From Lacrimispora amygdalina (GTDB taxonomy: Bacteria > Bacillota > Clostridia > Lachnospirales > Lachnospiraceae): a stretch of DNA of 64,000 bases. Below are positions 7,577 through 16,571 of this stretch, piece by piece (within the stretch, counting starts at the first letter, position 1; every line of letters starts with the position of its first letter). Both the position numbers and the translations under genes were made by a program. The notes under the pieces are model-generated. The model worked only from the letters and a program-made list of their open reading frames with translations, was not told the origin of the DNA and made no database searches. The stretch spans positions 62,001 through 126,000 of the forward strand of contig NZ_OAOF01000012.1 in the NCBI RefSeq assembly GCF_900205965.1, written 5' to 3'.

Positions 7577-8107
7577 CTAATCAAACACTTTTTTAACGGC
7601 TGTATCATACACCAATTTTGTTCTTTCATCAAAAAGCACCCATAAAATAAGCTCTAGCTTTCCATCATTTTCATCTAAAAATTTTCTTATTTCCAGAGAA
7701 GCATTCTCTGCAGCAAGTCCAACAGGGAAATGAAAAATTCCTGTTGAAATCGATGGAAACGCAAGTTTTGAAATTCCATGTTCAACAGCAATATTTAATG
7801 AATTTTTATAACAAGAGGCCAATAACTCTTCTTCACTATAGATGCCACCGTTCCATACAGGACCAACTGTATGGATAATATATTTACATGGTAGATTATA
7901 TGCCTTTGTTATCTTTGCCTGCCCAGTCTTACAGCCACCAAGGATACGACACTCAGCCAGTAGTTCCTTCCCAGCTGCTCGATGAATCGCTCCATCAACA
8001 CCTCCACCTCCAAGAAGAGATGAGTTTGCGGCATTTACAATCGCATCCATTCCCTCAACTTTAGTTATATCTCCAAGTATTGTCTTCACTACTGTCTTAT
8101 ATTTCAT
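7577..8107 (-). CDS. MacroD-type macrodomain ADP-ribosyl hydrolase
   Basis: 176 residues, a single macrodomain of normal length. It has the ADP-ribose-binding motifs NAANSSLLGGGGVDGAIH (residues 25-42) and PSISTGIFHFP (about 117-127), typical of O-acetyl-ADP-ribose deacetylases and mono-ADP-ribosyl hydrolases (YmdB/MacroD group). It overlaps the upstream gene (ATGA), so the two are probably translationally coupled. Together with the NADAR, SLOG and macro-sirtuin genes nearby it forms an ADP-ribose-linked group. Confidence 0.93.
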   Translation of the reverse strand: MKYKTVVKTILGDITKVEGMDAIVNAANSSLLGGGGVDGAIHRAAGKELLAECRILGGCKTGQAKITKAYNLPCKYIIHTVGPVWNGGIYSEEELLASCYKNSLNIAVEHGISKLAFPSISTGIFHFPVGLAAENASLEIRKFLDENDGKLELILWVLFDERTKLVYDTAVKKVFD

Positions 8108-8552
8108 AATATCACTCCATTTTTAATGTCAATTATCTCTGAGATACAATAGTCGTATCCGCCTTCCTTGTTTCCTGCTCTATATGCACCAACACGACCA
8201 TAAATCCAAACACGGTCGCCCATAGGAATCTTATAAGTTTTGTTAATATTACACTGCAAAATCATATGATTAAGGATTATATTGGTATTACATATATTTA
8301 CTTTTTTAATGACACTTCCTTTGTCTATAAATTGTATAGGCACGATTAGTTCTGGGCAATTATCGGGATTCACAAAGTATATTACTGGGATAAGACCTGT
8401 TTCCGGGTTATATTGAACGGATTTCTTTGGAACCAGATTTTGTTGTTTTCATCATAAATATACTCAATACCGTAATAATAATTATTGAATATACCGGTTA
8501 GTTCAATACATTTTCCGTGGAATGAGGCTAACTCCGACCTGGGCTTTAACAT
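8104..8552 (-). pseudogene. Frameshifted gene upstream of the macrodomain, OB-like
   Basis: From ATG 8552 (RBS GAGGTG) the frame reads MLKPRSELASFHGKCIELTG to DENNKIW. The rest (VPKKSVQYNPETGLIP, IYFVNPDNCPELIVP, GDRVWIYGRVGAYRAG) lies in the -1 frame and runs to the TGA at 8104. Joining the two near 8428-8434 gives one protein of about 149 residues, so a single base appears lost. The GDRVWIYGRV stretch suggests a beta-barrel (OB-like) fold. I see no slippery sequence, so programmed frameshifting is unlikely. A start at 8373 would give only an 89-residue product. Confidence 0.7.
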
Positions 8553-8795
8553 GATACACCTCTATTTTCAATTAATACATTTATCTGTATCACTTTAATT
8601 CTATCATATACTTAATAGATTCGCAAACTCAACTTCTCTAGAGTCTGAACTCGTCTGATCTAAGTTTAAAGCTCGATTTCAATGAAATATATTCACAAAA
8701 GAAATTTAAATATGTATGTATAGAACTTAGTCATTACTTTGTGATATTTAAAAAATCACGATATCATCATGATTTACAATAAAAGATTATCCACT
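8553..8795. other. Intergenic region
   Basis: Apart from a hairpin near 8745-8775 (GTGATATTT/AAAATCACG) that may terminate the gene at 8796-9473, and AT-rich promoter-like sequence near 8600, I see nothing in it. Confidence 0.4.
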
Positions 8796-9473
8796 TTAGG
8801 ATTTGATGTTTTTTTCACATTTAGCACATATATTTCTACACTTAGAGATATCAAAATTGTCATTTTTTCTAATTGATGATTCCATATCAATCCAAAAATC
8901 ATTTTTATTTACTTTATCTATAGCTTCAATGACATCAAGCACATTATCCTCGTTAATTCCACCTGCATAGCCAAAATAGAGGTCCATTGTAGATACCCAG
9001 TCAGTACCTGGGATTCCTCTGCCTCCTGAAGCATCTTGAAAACCACATATCTTAGGTGGATTTTTATATTTTTCATAAATGTGCGTTTTATCTGTAGTAA
9101 ACTGAATGAGTATCTGTTTATCAACTGGAAATAAAATTTCATCCGAAAATTTTATTACGCCAGCAATGTTTAATTGAATTCGATTAAACAAAGCAATATA
9201 TGGTCCTATTAGCTTATAAACTAGATTCCATTCATTATTCTTAATAATATCTCTTGCCCACTTTCCACATATATGTAAGCTCAAATCTAATCCAGCTCCA
9301 TCTAATCTTTCTAGTATGTTTAAGGATGGATATCTATTTACAATATCTTTGTTTGTATTTGACTCCGAAATGAGAAGTCCAAATTCTGCAAATGGATAAT
9401 TTTTCTTTAGATTAATTAACTCTTCCACTTTTGTTTCATTATCAATTCCTGTAAAAGTAATTTTATTTAACAT
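8796..9473 (-). CDS. TIM-barrel protein resembling phosphoribosylanthranilate isomerase
   Basis: 225 residues. The order KITFTGIDNETKVEEL, QDASGGRGIPGTDW, then FGYAGGINEDNV is the pattern of TrpF-like barrels, where the last is the phosphate-binding GG loop. It has a C-terminal CAKCEKNIKS tail. No other trp gene is near, so tryptophan synthesis is unlikely. A role on a ribosylated or phosphoribosyl compound would suit the ADP-ribose-rich surroundings, but that is a guess. RBS AAAGGGAG. Family call moderate. Confidence 0.5.
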   Translation of the reverse strand: MLNKITFTGIDNETKVEELINLKKNYPFAEFGLLISESNTNKDIVNRYPSLNILERLDGAGLDLSLHICGKWARDIIKNNEWNLVYKLIGPYIALFNRIQLNIAGVIKFSDEILFPVDKQILIQFTTDKTHIYEKYKNPPKICGFQDASGGRGIPGTDWVSTMDLYFGYAGGINEDNVLDVIEAIDKVNKNDFWIDMESSIRKNDNFDISKCRNICAKCEKNIKS

Positions 9474-9549
9474 ATCAATTCTCCCTTTTTTAATTTATAA
9501 TTAATATGTTTAAACCATATTTAAAACAATAAATAAAAAGGAGTCCTAT

Positions 9550-10323
9550 ATGGAAATTGCTCAGAAAATCATTATACTATTCATTACATGTCTAATTCTT
9601 ATAAAGATTAATCAAAAGATATTTCATTCTATTTTGAAGAAGCAGAATAAAATACATTTTAATTTTCTATCAGGTATCATTACGGCTATTATTGTTTTTA
9701 TTACAATCAGCTTAATTGGTATGCAGTTTGAAAGTACAAAAGAAATTTTTAAATCAATCCTAAAAAGTTCCGGATTATTTGTCGCTGTAGCTGGTTTCGC
9801 TGCTCAACAAACTCTAAACAACATAATTAGTGGATTAATGATATCAATTGCAAAACCTTTCGATATCGGCGAGCGGGTATATCTTGTTAATTCCGGGATA
9901 ACAGGAATAATTGAGACGATCACCTTACGCCATACAATCATTAAGGGTTATGATAATCAAAGAATCATTATCCCAAATAGCATAATTAATAACGAAATAC
10001 TTAGAAATTCAAATTATGACGATTCAGTTATTGGGAATTTTTTAGAGGTGACCATTTCTTACGAAAGCAATCTAAGAAATGCGGTCTCTGCCTTTGAATC
10101 TATTATAATTAATCATCCATTAGTAATTACTAATGAAAATTATAATCCTGGTGTGATAGTAAAAGAACTCACAGAAAGAGGAGTTATATTAAAAGCAACT
10201 GTATGGACCAAAAATGTATCCGATAACTTTAAAGCTTCAAGCGATATTCGAATTCAATTAACTGAATGTTTCAAAGAAAAAGGAATAGAAATCCCATATA
10301 AGAAAATTCAAATTATTGAATAG
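9550..10323 (+). CDS. MscS-family mechanosensitive channel
   Basis: 257 residues. Three hydrophobic segments (about 5-22, 38-60, 75-100) are followed by the MscS signature (GFAAQQTLNNIISGLMI, KPFDIGERV) and a soluble beta domain with RIIIPNSIINNE. Expected in the cytoplasmic membrane, releasing ions under osmotic stress. Shorter than E. coli MscS (286). RBS AAGGAG 8 bases from the ATG. Lone plus-strand gene with its own terminator. Confidence 0.92.
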   Translation: MEIAQKIIILFITCLILIKINQKIFHSILKKQNKIHFNFLSGIITAIIVFITISLIGMQFESTKEIFKSILKSSGLFVAVAGFAAQQTLNNIISGLMISIAKPFDIGERVYLVNSGITGIIETITLRHTIIKGYDNQRIIIPNSIINNEILRNSNYDDSVIGNFLEVTISYESNLRNAVSAFESIIINHPLVITNENYNPGVIVKELTERGVILKATVWTKNVSDNFKASSDIRIQLTECFKEKGIEIPYKKIQIIE

Positions 10324-10326
10324 TAT

Positions 10327-10375
10327 AAAAAGAAGGCTAAATTCCGTTAGATTAGGATTCGCCTTCTTTTCTTTT
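10327..10375 (+). terminator. Rho-independent terminator of the MscS gene
   Basis: AGAAGGC/GCCTTCTTTT long-loop hairpin followed by T-rich sequence. Confidence 0.7.
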
Positions 10376-10471
10376 TTTCATAATTATGAATTAGCTAGAG
10401 TTAATGCCAATGTAACATTAAAGTTATTTATAAATTCATTGATAACAATGGTTGTTCCTAACAGCAATAAT

Positions 10472-11758
10472 TTAAACAATACGGTTTAAAACATTCCCAA
10501 CAGACTCGTTAAATATTAATTCAGCCTTTTCATCTGCGGTTGTCTCTCCCTGGTTAATCACAACAAGCGGTCCATTATATTTTGAAATCATTGTCTTGGT
10601 TGGATTTACAAGTAATGTGGTTCCACCAACAATTATAAGATCCGCTTCTTTTATTGCTTTTTTAGCTTTTAGTAAAGGTGTAATTGGTATCATCTCATCA
10701 TAAAGCACTACATTAGGTCTTACGGTCCCTATTTTGCATATAGGGCACTTGGGTATTCCATTACTTGTATTATTTAGAAAAAGTTCCATCTCTTCCTGAC
10801 CATATTCTCTTCTACAAAACATGCAATGATTCTTAACCGCAGTTCCATGCAGGTTTATTACATTGTTACTTCCTGCTTTTTCGTGTAGACCATCAATATT
10901 TTGTGTGATAATAGTTAGCCCTTTTGATTTTTCAAGTTCTACCAAAGCATAATGTGCTAGGTTCGGTTTAATTTCGAAAGCCGGATATAGATTTTTATAA
11001 AATTCATAAAAGTCCTTACAATGCGTATAGAAAAAACCTTTTGATAACATTGTTCTTGGCTTATATCTATAATTGTTTTCTTTCACATATAATCCTGCTG
11101 CTCCACGGAAATCCGGAATGCCACTTTCAGTAGATAAACCTGCACCACCAATAAAAACGATATTATTCGCTTTTAATATCATCTGTTTAAGCCTTGTGAT
11201 TTTTTCATCAAAATCATACAAAGCCGGGAGCTCTGTTATATTTCTCGTTTTAAAAAACCAATCCTCATAAAACGACATTGTATACTCGTCATAACAGACT
11301 AATATGATTGTTTCAATGTTCTTATTGATTTTTTGATAATCATGAATGGCTTTTCCAACGATGCTTGGAGCTAATTTTAATGGGAACGAATAACAACCGG
11401 TCGATATCGAAGGAAATGCAATCGTCTTAATCTTATTTTCATCAGCTAATTTCAAAGAATTATACCATGCATTATATAGTTCTTTTAAGTCAGAATCAGA
11501 GGGCCCATTAATTCCTAATATTTGAGGACCTACCGTATGAATGATATATTTTGTTGGTAATTTATACCCAGGTGTGATTTTAGATTGTCCAGGCATACAA
11601 CCATTTAATTTTTTACATTCTTTTAATAACTCTGGGCCTGCTTTTTTATGGATTGCTCCATCTACACCACCTCCACCTAACAAACTTGTATTTGCTGCAT
11701 TTACAATAGCATCAACATTATAAGTTGTAAGATCACCTTTTTCAATTTTAAAGTTCAT
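10472..11758 (-). CDS. Macrodomain-sirtuin (Sir2) fusion protein
   Basis: 428 residues. Residues 1-172 are a macrodomain (VNAANTSLLGGGGVDGAIH at 19-37, PSISTGCYSFP at 116-126). Residues 185-428 are a Sir2 domain with GGAGLSTESGIPDFRG (204-219), TQNIDGLH (285-292), catalytic His304 in NLHGT, and zinc cysteines 312, 315, 338 and 341. Sirtuins consume NAD+ to deacylate or ADP-ribosylate proteins, and the macrodomain could hydrolyse the acyl-ADP-ribose or protein ADP-ribose formed. Macro-linked sirtuins (SirTM) of other Firmicutes usually sit beside lipoylation genes and, as I recall, lack this His. Here no lipoylation gene is visible and the His is present. RBS AAGGAGG. A promoter-like TCTATCATATTAT lies just upstream. 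Confidence 0.93.
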   Translation of the reverse strand: MNFKIEKGDLTTYNVDAIVNAANTSLLGGGGVDGAIHKKAGPELLKECKKLNGCMPGQSKITPGYKLPTKYIIHTVGPQILGINGPSDSDLKELYNAWYNSLKLADENKIKTIAFPSISTGCYSFPLKLAPSIVGKAIHDYQKINKNIETIILVCYDEYTMSFYEDWFFKTRNITELPALYDFDEKITRLKQMILKANNIVFIGGAGLSTESGIPDFRGAAGLYVKENNYRYKPRTMLSKGFFYTHCKDFYEFYKNLYPAFEIKPNLAHYALVELEKSKGLTIITQNIDGLHEKAGSNNVINLHGTAVKNHCMFCRREYGQEEMELFLNNTSNGIPKCPICKIGTVRPNVVLYDEMIPITPLLKAKKAIKEADLIIVGGTTLLVNPTKTMISKYNGPLVVINQGETTADEKAELIFNESVGNVLNRIV

Positions 11759-11777
11759 TTTTACATCCTCCTTTTTA

Positions 11778-11791
11778 TAATATGATAGAAT
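11778..11791 (-). promoter_or_regulatory. TATCATA-type -10-like motif before the macro-sirtuin gene
   Basis: On the minus strand TTCTATCATATTAT, one of many copies of a motif found upstream of genes in this window. Confidence 0.5.
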
Positions 11792-11816
11792 AGGTAATTA
11801 TTCTATTTGATTGAAC

Positions 11817-11846
11817 AAAAAAACAGGAACAACATGTTCCTGTTTC
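11817..11846 (-). terminator. Rho-independent terminator
   Basis: AACAGGAACA/TGTTCCTGTTT hairpin followed by a T-run on the minus strand, after the surface-protein gene. Confidence 0.75.
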
Positions 11847-11930
11847 AGCAAACTAAATCTTAGAGTTTCATGAAATATATTTTAGTTCTCGATCATAACG
11901 TTTAACAAAGTCATTCAGGATCTAAAATTA

Positions 11931-14900
11931 TCACTCGTTTTTATAACGACCTGTCCATGCTCCATTAGTATCTACAGTATAACCATCTGGAGTCTTTTCA
12001 TCCTGATACATAGATCCTAATGGTTTCCACGGTTTTGTGTTATCATATTTCCAACCAATAATATTATCTCCGAAATAAGTCGGCCCTCCATTTTCAGGTG
12101 TAAGATAATACCATTTACTATCAATTAGTTGCCAACCGGTTAACATAGAAGTACTTCTAGTGCTAAGATAATACCATTTTTGATCTTTTGTCTCATAATG
12201 CCAGCCACATTTTGCAGACCCAAAATTATCTCCTAGCTCTCTTTCCAACATATACCAAGTTGAGTTATTTTTATCAAAGAACCAATCAAAGTCTAATTTG
12301 CTCTTTTCATTAACGTGATACCAATTTTTTCCATTCCCAACCCACTTATCCTTTACTGGATTGCCATCTTTATCTCTGTAATCCACATCATAAGGATTAT
12401 CTGGATTAATTATAAAAGAGCCACCATCGTCTGGTGCAATAGGTTTACTTTGACTATTATTATTCTCTGGTTCTGTTGGCTTTTCAACTGTTGGAGACTT
12501 TCCTGAACCTCCACTTGACGAACCGCTATCGGATGATCCTCCATTGTCTCCTCCTGGATTGCTTGGCGTTTCCGGCATGCTGGGAGTATCCGGTTTGTTT
12601 GGTACTTCTGGTTCACTCGGTTTTTCTGGCTCAGTTTTACTATCCATAACAGTAAGAATAACTTTCTTTACATCAGTCGTTCTTTCGGAATTTTCAAAAA
12701 TTGCTCCAAGTAAATAATTACCTGGTTCCAATCCTAATGAACTGATATAAGAACCATTTACATTAATCTCATTATTATTTACATTAAATGCTAGCTCGTT
12801 TTCCATAGGTACTCTAAGCTCATTAATTTCTACGAAAGATCCCATAATGCTTAAAGCTTGACTTGGCGTAGATACAACAGGCTCATCGGCCTTGTTCTTA
12901 TCTGTAATTCTTGCGGCTTCACTTGGTGTACTGGTATCAATTTCGCTTCTCATTAATTTAGCTTCGAGTTTTAAATTGTTAATATTGGAATTGCTGAATG
13001 GTTTAATTTCACCATTTTGAAGAATCAACTTGTCATCTAATACTAATGCTAAAACTCCAGATGTCTCTAAATCTCCGTATCCAGGATCATATTTCATTGT
13101 AAATGAATCGCCTTTAAATACAATACGTGATTGTAACAAGTAAGGTGCAGCTCTATCCGCAGCTTCGTTATAAACTAATAATTGTAAATTATTAATAGTA
13201 GTAATTGCAGGATCATCAAATGTAGGGAGTATTCTATACTTACCAGGATCCAATTTCTGTAGATAATCATTGCTAATTACTAATGCTGCATCTTCTAACT
13301 CATAATATTCTTCAGGTACAATTTCACTTCCTATTTTTAACTTTGTTACTTTTGATGCACCATTTAAAGATACTGGGATTATAACATAGTCAGGATAATC
13401 TTTGTAGAATTCATATTTTATAGTATCTAATGCTTCTGGTGGTTTTGTAGGATCTACAACCGGAACCGTAGAACTCATAACAAAAATGCTTGCTCCTGAT
13501 TTAAAGGTACCGTTATTGAATAAAACACTTACGGAATGTGTACCATTGTACAAGGACTTAAGATAATCGGCTTTTAAAGTTAATGAATCTATTTCGTCAA
13601 AGTTATAATTGCTTGTGGATATGGCGTTGTTGTCAACTAATACTTTTGATATTCCTGTAGCACCCGCTGGTGACTTTCCTAAGTCGACCATAAAGGATAT
13701 ATCTTTAGGATCATCCGCATCATATAGTTTAGAATCTGCCTCTAATGTAGGAAGTTTTCCTTTAGTAAGTTCCTCTATCTCTTCATCGGTTAAAGTCTTA
13801 TAAGCTACAGAATTATTTTTACACCATGTCTCAACAGAAGAATCTGCTTCACAATAAATCATTGCTGTTGATGGTAAATCTGCTTTCAAAGATGTAGAGT
13901 CCATACCTGATAATATGTATAGCCTGCTTAGAGAATTTGCTCCTGATATCATAGTAGTATTAAATTTAGTTTTTGCTGAATATACTAATGAATTCAAATT
14001 ACTTCCCGAAAATGCAGAAGACCCAACTGTTGTTTCTCCTTCTATCATTACATTTGGATCCACAAATGTAACATTTGATAATCCATTAGAGCTTATAGAT
14101 TTTATATCAGAGAATTTTAAGTTAACAGAGCCAGTTCCATAAAAAGAGTTTGATCCAATATTCGATATCGTATATCCAGTTAAATCTAAAATCAAATTAG
14201 GACATGAATAAAAATTTTTATTTTTTATTGAACTAATATCTAATTCAGACGGAAAAACTATAGAATTAAGATTTATTGCATTTTCTATAGTAGGTACGGA
14301 TTCGGCCGAACTTAAATTTAGACTTTCTACGGCTATGTTCTTCATTGATACTATGTTGGAAATCAACTCTATACCATTTAACTCTACAGCAGGAGCTGCT
14401 ATCGAATTTATAGTAGTTTTTCCATGTAAATTTATTATAAATCCCGGCTTAGTACTAGAAATACTACCATTTATGACATCGTTAAAAGTAATATTTTTTA
14501 AAGTTGAAAGTATAGTACTAATAGAAATATCTTCACCTTTGTTTATTGTTAAACTCTCAACCGATTCTTGTTGTGGTTCTAAAAATATATTCGGATCTGC
14601 TGATACTTTATTAGATTCATAGGTAACACTCCAATTCTTTTCAGTCATTTTATAAATAGAATTTTCAACAAGTCTTGGTGTTGTCGTTCCTGATTTAGAC
14701 CAACCTAACATCGCAGCTATTTTAGTTGAATTAGCAGAAGTGACATTTTTACCTATATAAATATTACATAGTTTTTCATTTCCTTCAAACGTATAAGAGT
14801 TAGTTGTAGGCGAATAGGCCCGACCATCAGATACATAGCTTAAATCATCCAAGATATATAGATTAGAGAGATTTTTAGAATTATAAAATACTCCACCTCC

Positions 14901-15431
14901 TACAGTATGATTATTAACACTAGATACAGTATTTTCTATATTAAATTTACCTTTAAATATTAATTTGTTCATATTCACTAAATTGGCAAATCTTGGACCC
15001 TCTATACTTTTCGAGGCTGTGGAACTATTGTACATTATGAGAGTTTTAATTCTTTCTTTATCAGTTATCCAACTTGAATATGATTCTGCAAATGTATTTA
15101 CTTTAGAATAGTCGCTAGGAACATTGACATCATACATATTGGTGGTCATATTCATAACTGCAGTTCCATCACTAAAGTATAATAATTCATTCGTATTATA
15201 CTTATCAATTTTTAATATTGTACTTCCAGTCTCTGGGAAGTCAATTTCTCCTATAGATACCTGCATTTCTGAAGTTACCATATCGCCAATTTCTGCTGCA
15301 TATACAGTAATCGGCCCATAGTCTAATTGATTTGTTATACTCTTTATAGCATCAGGATAATTTATACAGTTAAAACCAATTAAGCAAAAAGTAGCAAACA
15401 AAGTGTTAAACAAATACTTTTTTCTTTTCAT
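11931..15431 (-). CDS. Large secreted surface protein with cell-wall-binding repeats
   Basis: 1166 residues. It has a signal peptide (basic start, hydrophobic segment about 7-22, likely cleavage after VYAA near residue 46). A BspA-like leucine-rich region covers roughly 130-540 (recurrent NLSNLYIL-type segments). Ig-like X2-type modules follow at about 570-900 (YYELEDAALVISNDYLQ). A Pro/Ser/Gly-rich linker (about 905-960) precedes a C-terminus with choline-binding-type repeats (NWYHV, WYYLS, GWQLIDSKWYYL). It probably attaches non-covalently to the cell envelope and acts in adhesion; that role is inference. Own promoter and RBS AGGAGG. Confidence 0.85.
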   Translation of the reverse strand: MKRKKYLFNTLFATFCLIGFNCINYPDAIKSITNQLDYGPITVYAAEIGDMVTSEMQVSIGEIDFPETGSTILKIDKYNTNELLYFSDGTAVMNMTTNMYDVNVPSDYSKVNTFAESYSSWITDKERIKTLIMYNSSTASKSIEGPRFANLVNMNKLIFKGKFNIENTVSSVNNHTVGGGVFYNSKNLSNLYILDDLSYVSDGRAYSPTTNSYTFEGNEKLCNIYIGKNVTSANSTKIAAMLGWSKSGTTTPRLVENSIYKMTEKNWSVTYESNKVSADPNIFLEPQQESVESLTINKGEDISISTILSTLKNITFNDVINGSISSTKPGFIINLHGKTTINSIAAPAVELNGIELISNIVSMKNIAVESLNLSSAESVPTIENAINLNSIVFPSELDISSIKNKNFYSCPNLILDLTGYTISNIGSNSFYGTGSVNLKFSDIKSISSNGLSNVTFVDPNVMIEGETTVGSSAFSGSNLNSLVYSAKTKFNTTMISGANSLSRLYILSGMDSTSLKADLPSTAMIYCEADSSVETWCKNNSVAYKTLTDEEIEELTKGKLPTLEADSKLYDADDPKDISFMVDLGKSPAGATGISKVLVDNNAISTSNYNFDEIDSLTLKADYLKSLYNGTHSVSVLFNNGTFKSGASIFVMSSTVPVVDPTKPPEALDTIKYEFYKDYPDYVIIPVSLNGASKVTKLKIGSEIVPEEYYELEDAALVISNDYLQKLDPGKYRILPTFDDPAITTINNLQLLVYNEAADRAAPYLLQSRIVFKGDSFTMKYDPGYGDLETSGVLALVLDDKLILQNGEIKPFSNSNINNLKLEAKLMRSEIDTSTPSEAARITDKNKADEPVVSTPSQALSIMGSFVEINELRVPMENELAFNVNNNEINVNGSYISSLGLEPGNYLLGAIFENSERTTDVKKVILTVMDSKTEPEKPSEPEVPNKPDTPSMPETPSNPGGDNGGSSDSGSSSGGSGKSPTVEKPTEPENNNSQSKPIAPDDGGSFIINPDNPYDVDYRDKDGNPVKDKWVGNGKNWYHVNEKSKLDFDWFFDKNNSTWYMLERELGDNFGSAKCGWHYETKDQKWYYLSTRSTSMLTGWQLIDSKWYYLTPENGGPTYFGDNIIGWKYDNTKPWKPLGSMYQDEKTPDGYTVDTNGAWTGRYKNE

Positions 15432-15521
15432 TTATTCCTCCTAAAAAAGATATTTTAAACATCTTCTCTAGTATGAAAGAAGCTATTTTTAAATAAATCA
15501 AAATGTATAGTATAAGTACAT

Positions 15522-15548
15522 TAAAAAAAGAGGATTTTTCCTCTTTTT
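15522..15548 (-). terminator. Rho-independent terminator
   Basis: AAAGAGG/CCTCTTTTT hairpin ahead of the surface-protein transcription unit. Confidence 0.65.
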
Positions 15549-15620
15549 GATGCTTTTCCTTGTTACTGCTTCTAATGCTGATTCATGAGCCGGTATGGCA
15601 CTTCCGATAATATGTATAAT

Positions 15621-15815
15621 TTAAATATCAGAAAATAAGTCACTTAAACTGTCCATATGTTTTTGTATTGAATCTATGGATTTTTTTAAATCAGTATGCC
15701 ACCGCATTTTTTCATATGATTTAAATCCATTCTTGTTGCACCAATGCTTTTTATATTGTCTTTTATATTGCTCCTCCTTATTTATTTTGCGCCACCTACA
15801 TCCTAAACACTTCAT
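15621..15815 (-). CDS. Small basic protein coupled to the preceding gene
   Basis: 64 residues, MKCLGCRWRK start with a CxxC pair, basic middle, amphipathic end (IQKHMDSLSDLF). Its ATG overlaps the stop of the 15812-16402 gene in an ATGA, which supports translation. Unknown function. Confidence 0.55.
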   Translation of the reverse strand: MKCLGCRWRKINKEEQYKRQYKKHWCNKNGFKSYEKMRWHTDLKKSIDSIQKHMDSLSDLFSDI

Positions 15816-16402
15816 GCAATCAAATGATAGGACTCACGACAGCATGAAATCAACCTGCAAAGGTCTCCAACATAAAAATCCTCATTTGAATATAGCTCAT
15901 ACTCTTTATCTTTAGATGGTATAAGTTTTAATTTGTATCCATCCTGCGGCATACGTAAATAATCTTCAACAAATTTATATTCAACCCAGGTATAGTCTTC
16001 GTCTGTTTCCATATTACTGGTCGTCTTAAATCTAAGAGAAAAACTACCAAAAGAATTTCTCTCTACTTTAATAAGCATCCTAAGACTATCAATCCCATAT
16101 TTTTCTAATGTATGGCAAAGATCCTCAGAGTTTATATGTTCATCTTTATTTTTAAATTTTTCAACAAGTTCTTGTGGAGTAAATGCCAGGAAATCGTCCA
16201 TAAAAATTTTCTCTCTATTCCAGGTAAAAAACTTTTTATTATCATCTTCGTACCGTACAGTTCTTAAATATTCTTTGTTTTTATTGTTATTATTTAACCA
16301 GAAACTTACCAAACCATTTGTCTTCTTTATTTCGTCCTTAAAAAGATCATTGTAAAAAACTCTTAATATCTCTCCATTTGACAACTTAAATTCATAATTC
16401 AT
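15812..16402 (-). CDS. Hypothetical protein
   Basis: 196 residues, no signal or membrane segment, mixed alpha/beta composition, with motifs FFTWNREKIFMDDF and YTWVEYKFVEDYL. No family recognised. It heads a two-gene unit behind a TACTATCATACTAA promoter-like motif and a GGAGG ribosome binding site. Confidence 0.7.
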   Translation of the reverse strand: MNYEFKLSNGEILRVFYNDLFKDEIKKTNGLVSFWLNNNNKNKEYLRTVRYEDDNKKFFTWNREKIFMDDFLAFTPQELVEKFKNKDEHINSEDLCHTLEKYGIDSLRMLIKVERNSFGSFSLRFKTTSNMETDEDYTWVEYKFVEDYLRMPQDGYKLKLIPSKDKEYELYSNEDFYVGDLCRLISCCRESYHLIA

Positions 16403-16448
16403 TCTAATTCCTCCATTTTAATTAAAAACTCCACTTATCATATCTTTG

Positions 16449-16463
16449 TTAGTATGATAGTAT
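16449..16463 (-). promoter_or_regulatory. TATCATA-type -10-like motif
   Basis: Minus-strand TACTATCATACTAA about 50 bases before the start of the 16402 gene; same motif as at 33.7, 34.3, 45.2, 50.5 and 52.4 kb. Confidence 0.55.
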
Positions 16464-16511
16464 TTTTATATTTATAAATTATTTTAGTTGGTCTTTGTAA
16501 TACTAAATAAT

Positions 16512-16537
16512 AAAAAAAGCCCATGATAGGCTTTTTA
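16512..16537 (-). terminator. Rho-independent terminator after topoisomerase III
   Basis: AAAGCCTATCATGGGCTTTTTTT on the minus strand: stem AAAGCC/GGCTTT with a T-run. Confidence 0.75.
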
Positions 16538-16571
16538 ACTTGCAGATAAAAATCTTATGAGTTCAATGGCT

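Noticed and set aside
8796..9473. Tryptophan biosynthesis operon
   Set aside because: Only one TrpF-like protein is present and no other trp gene is near.
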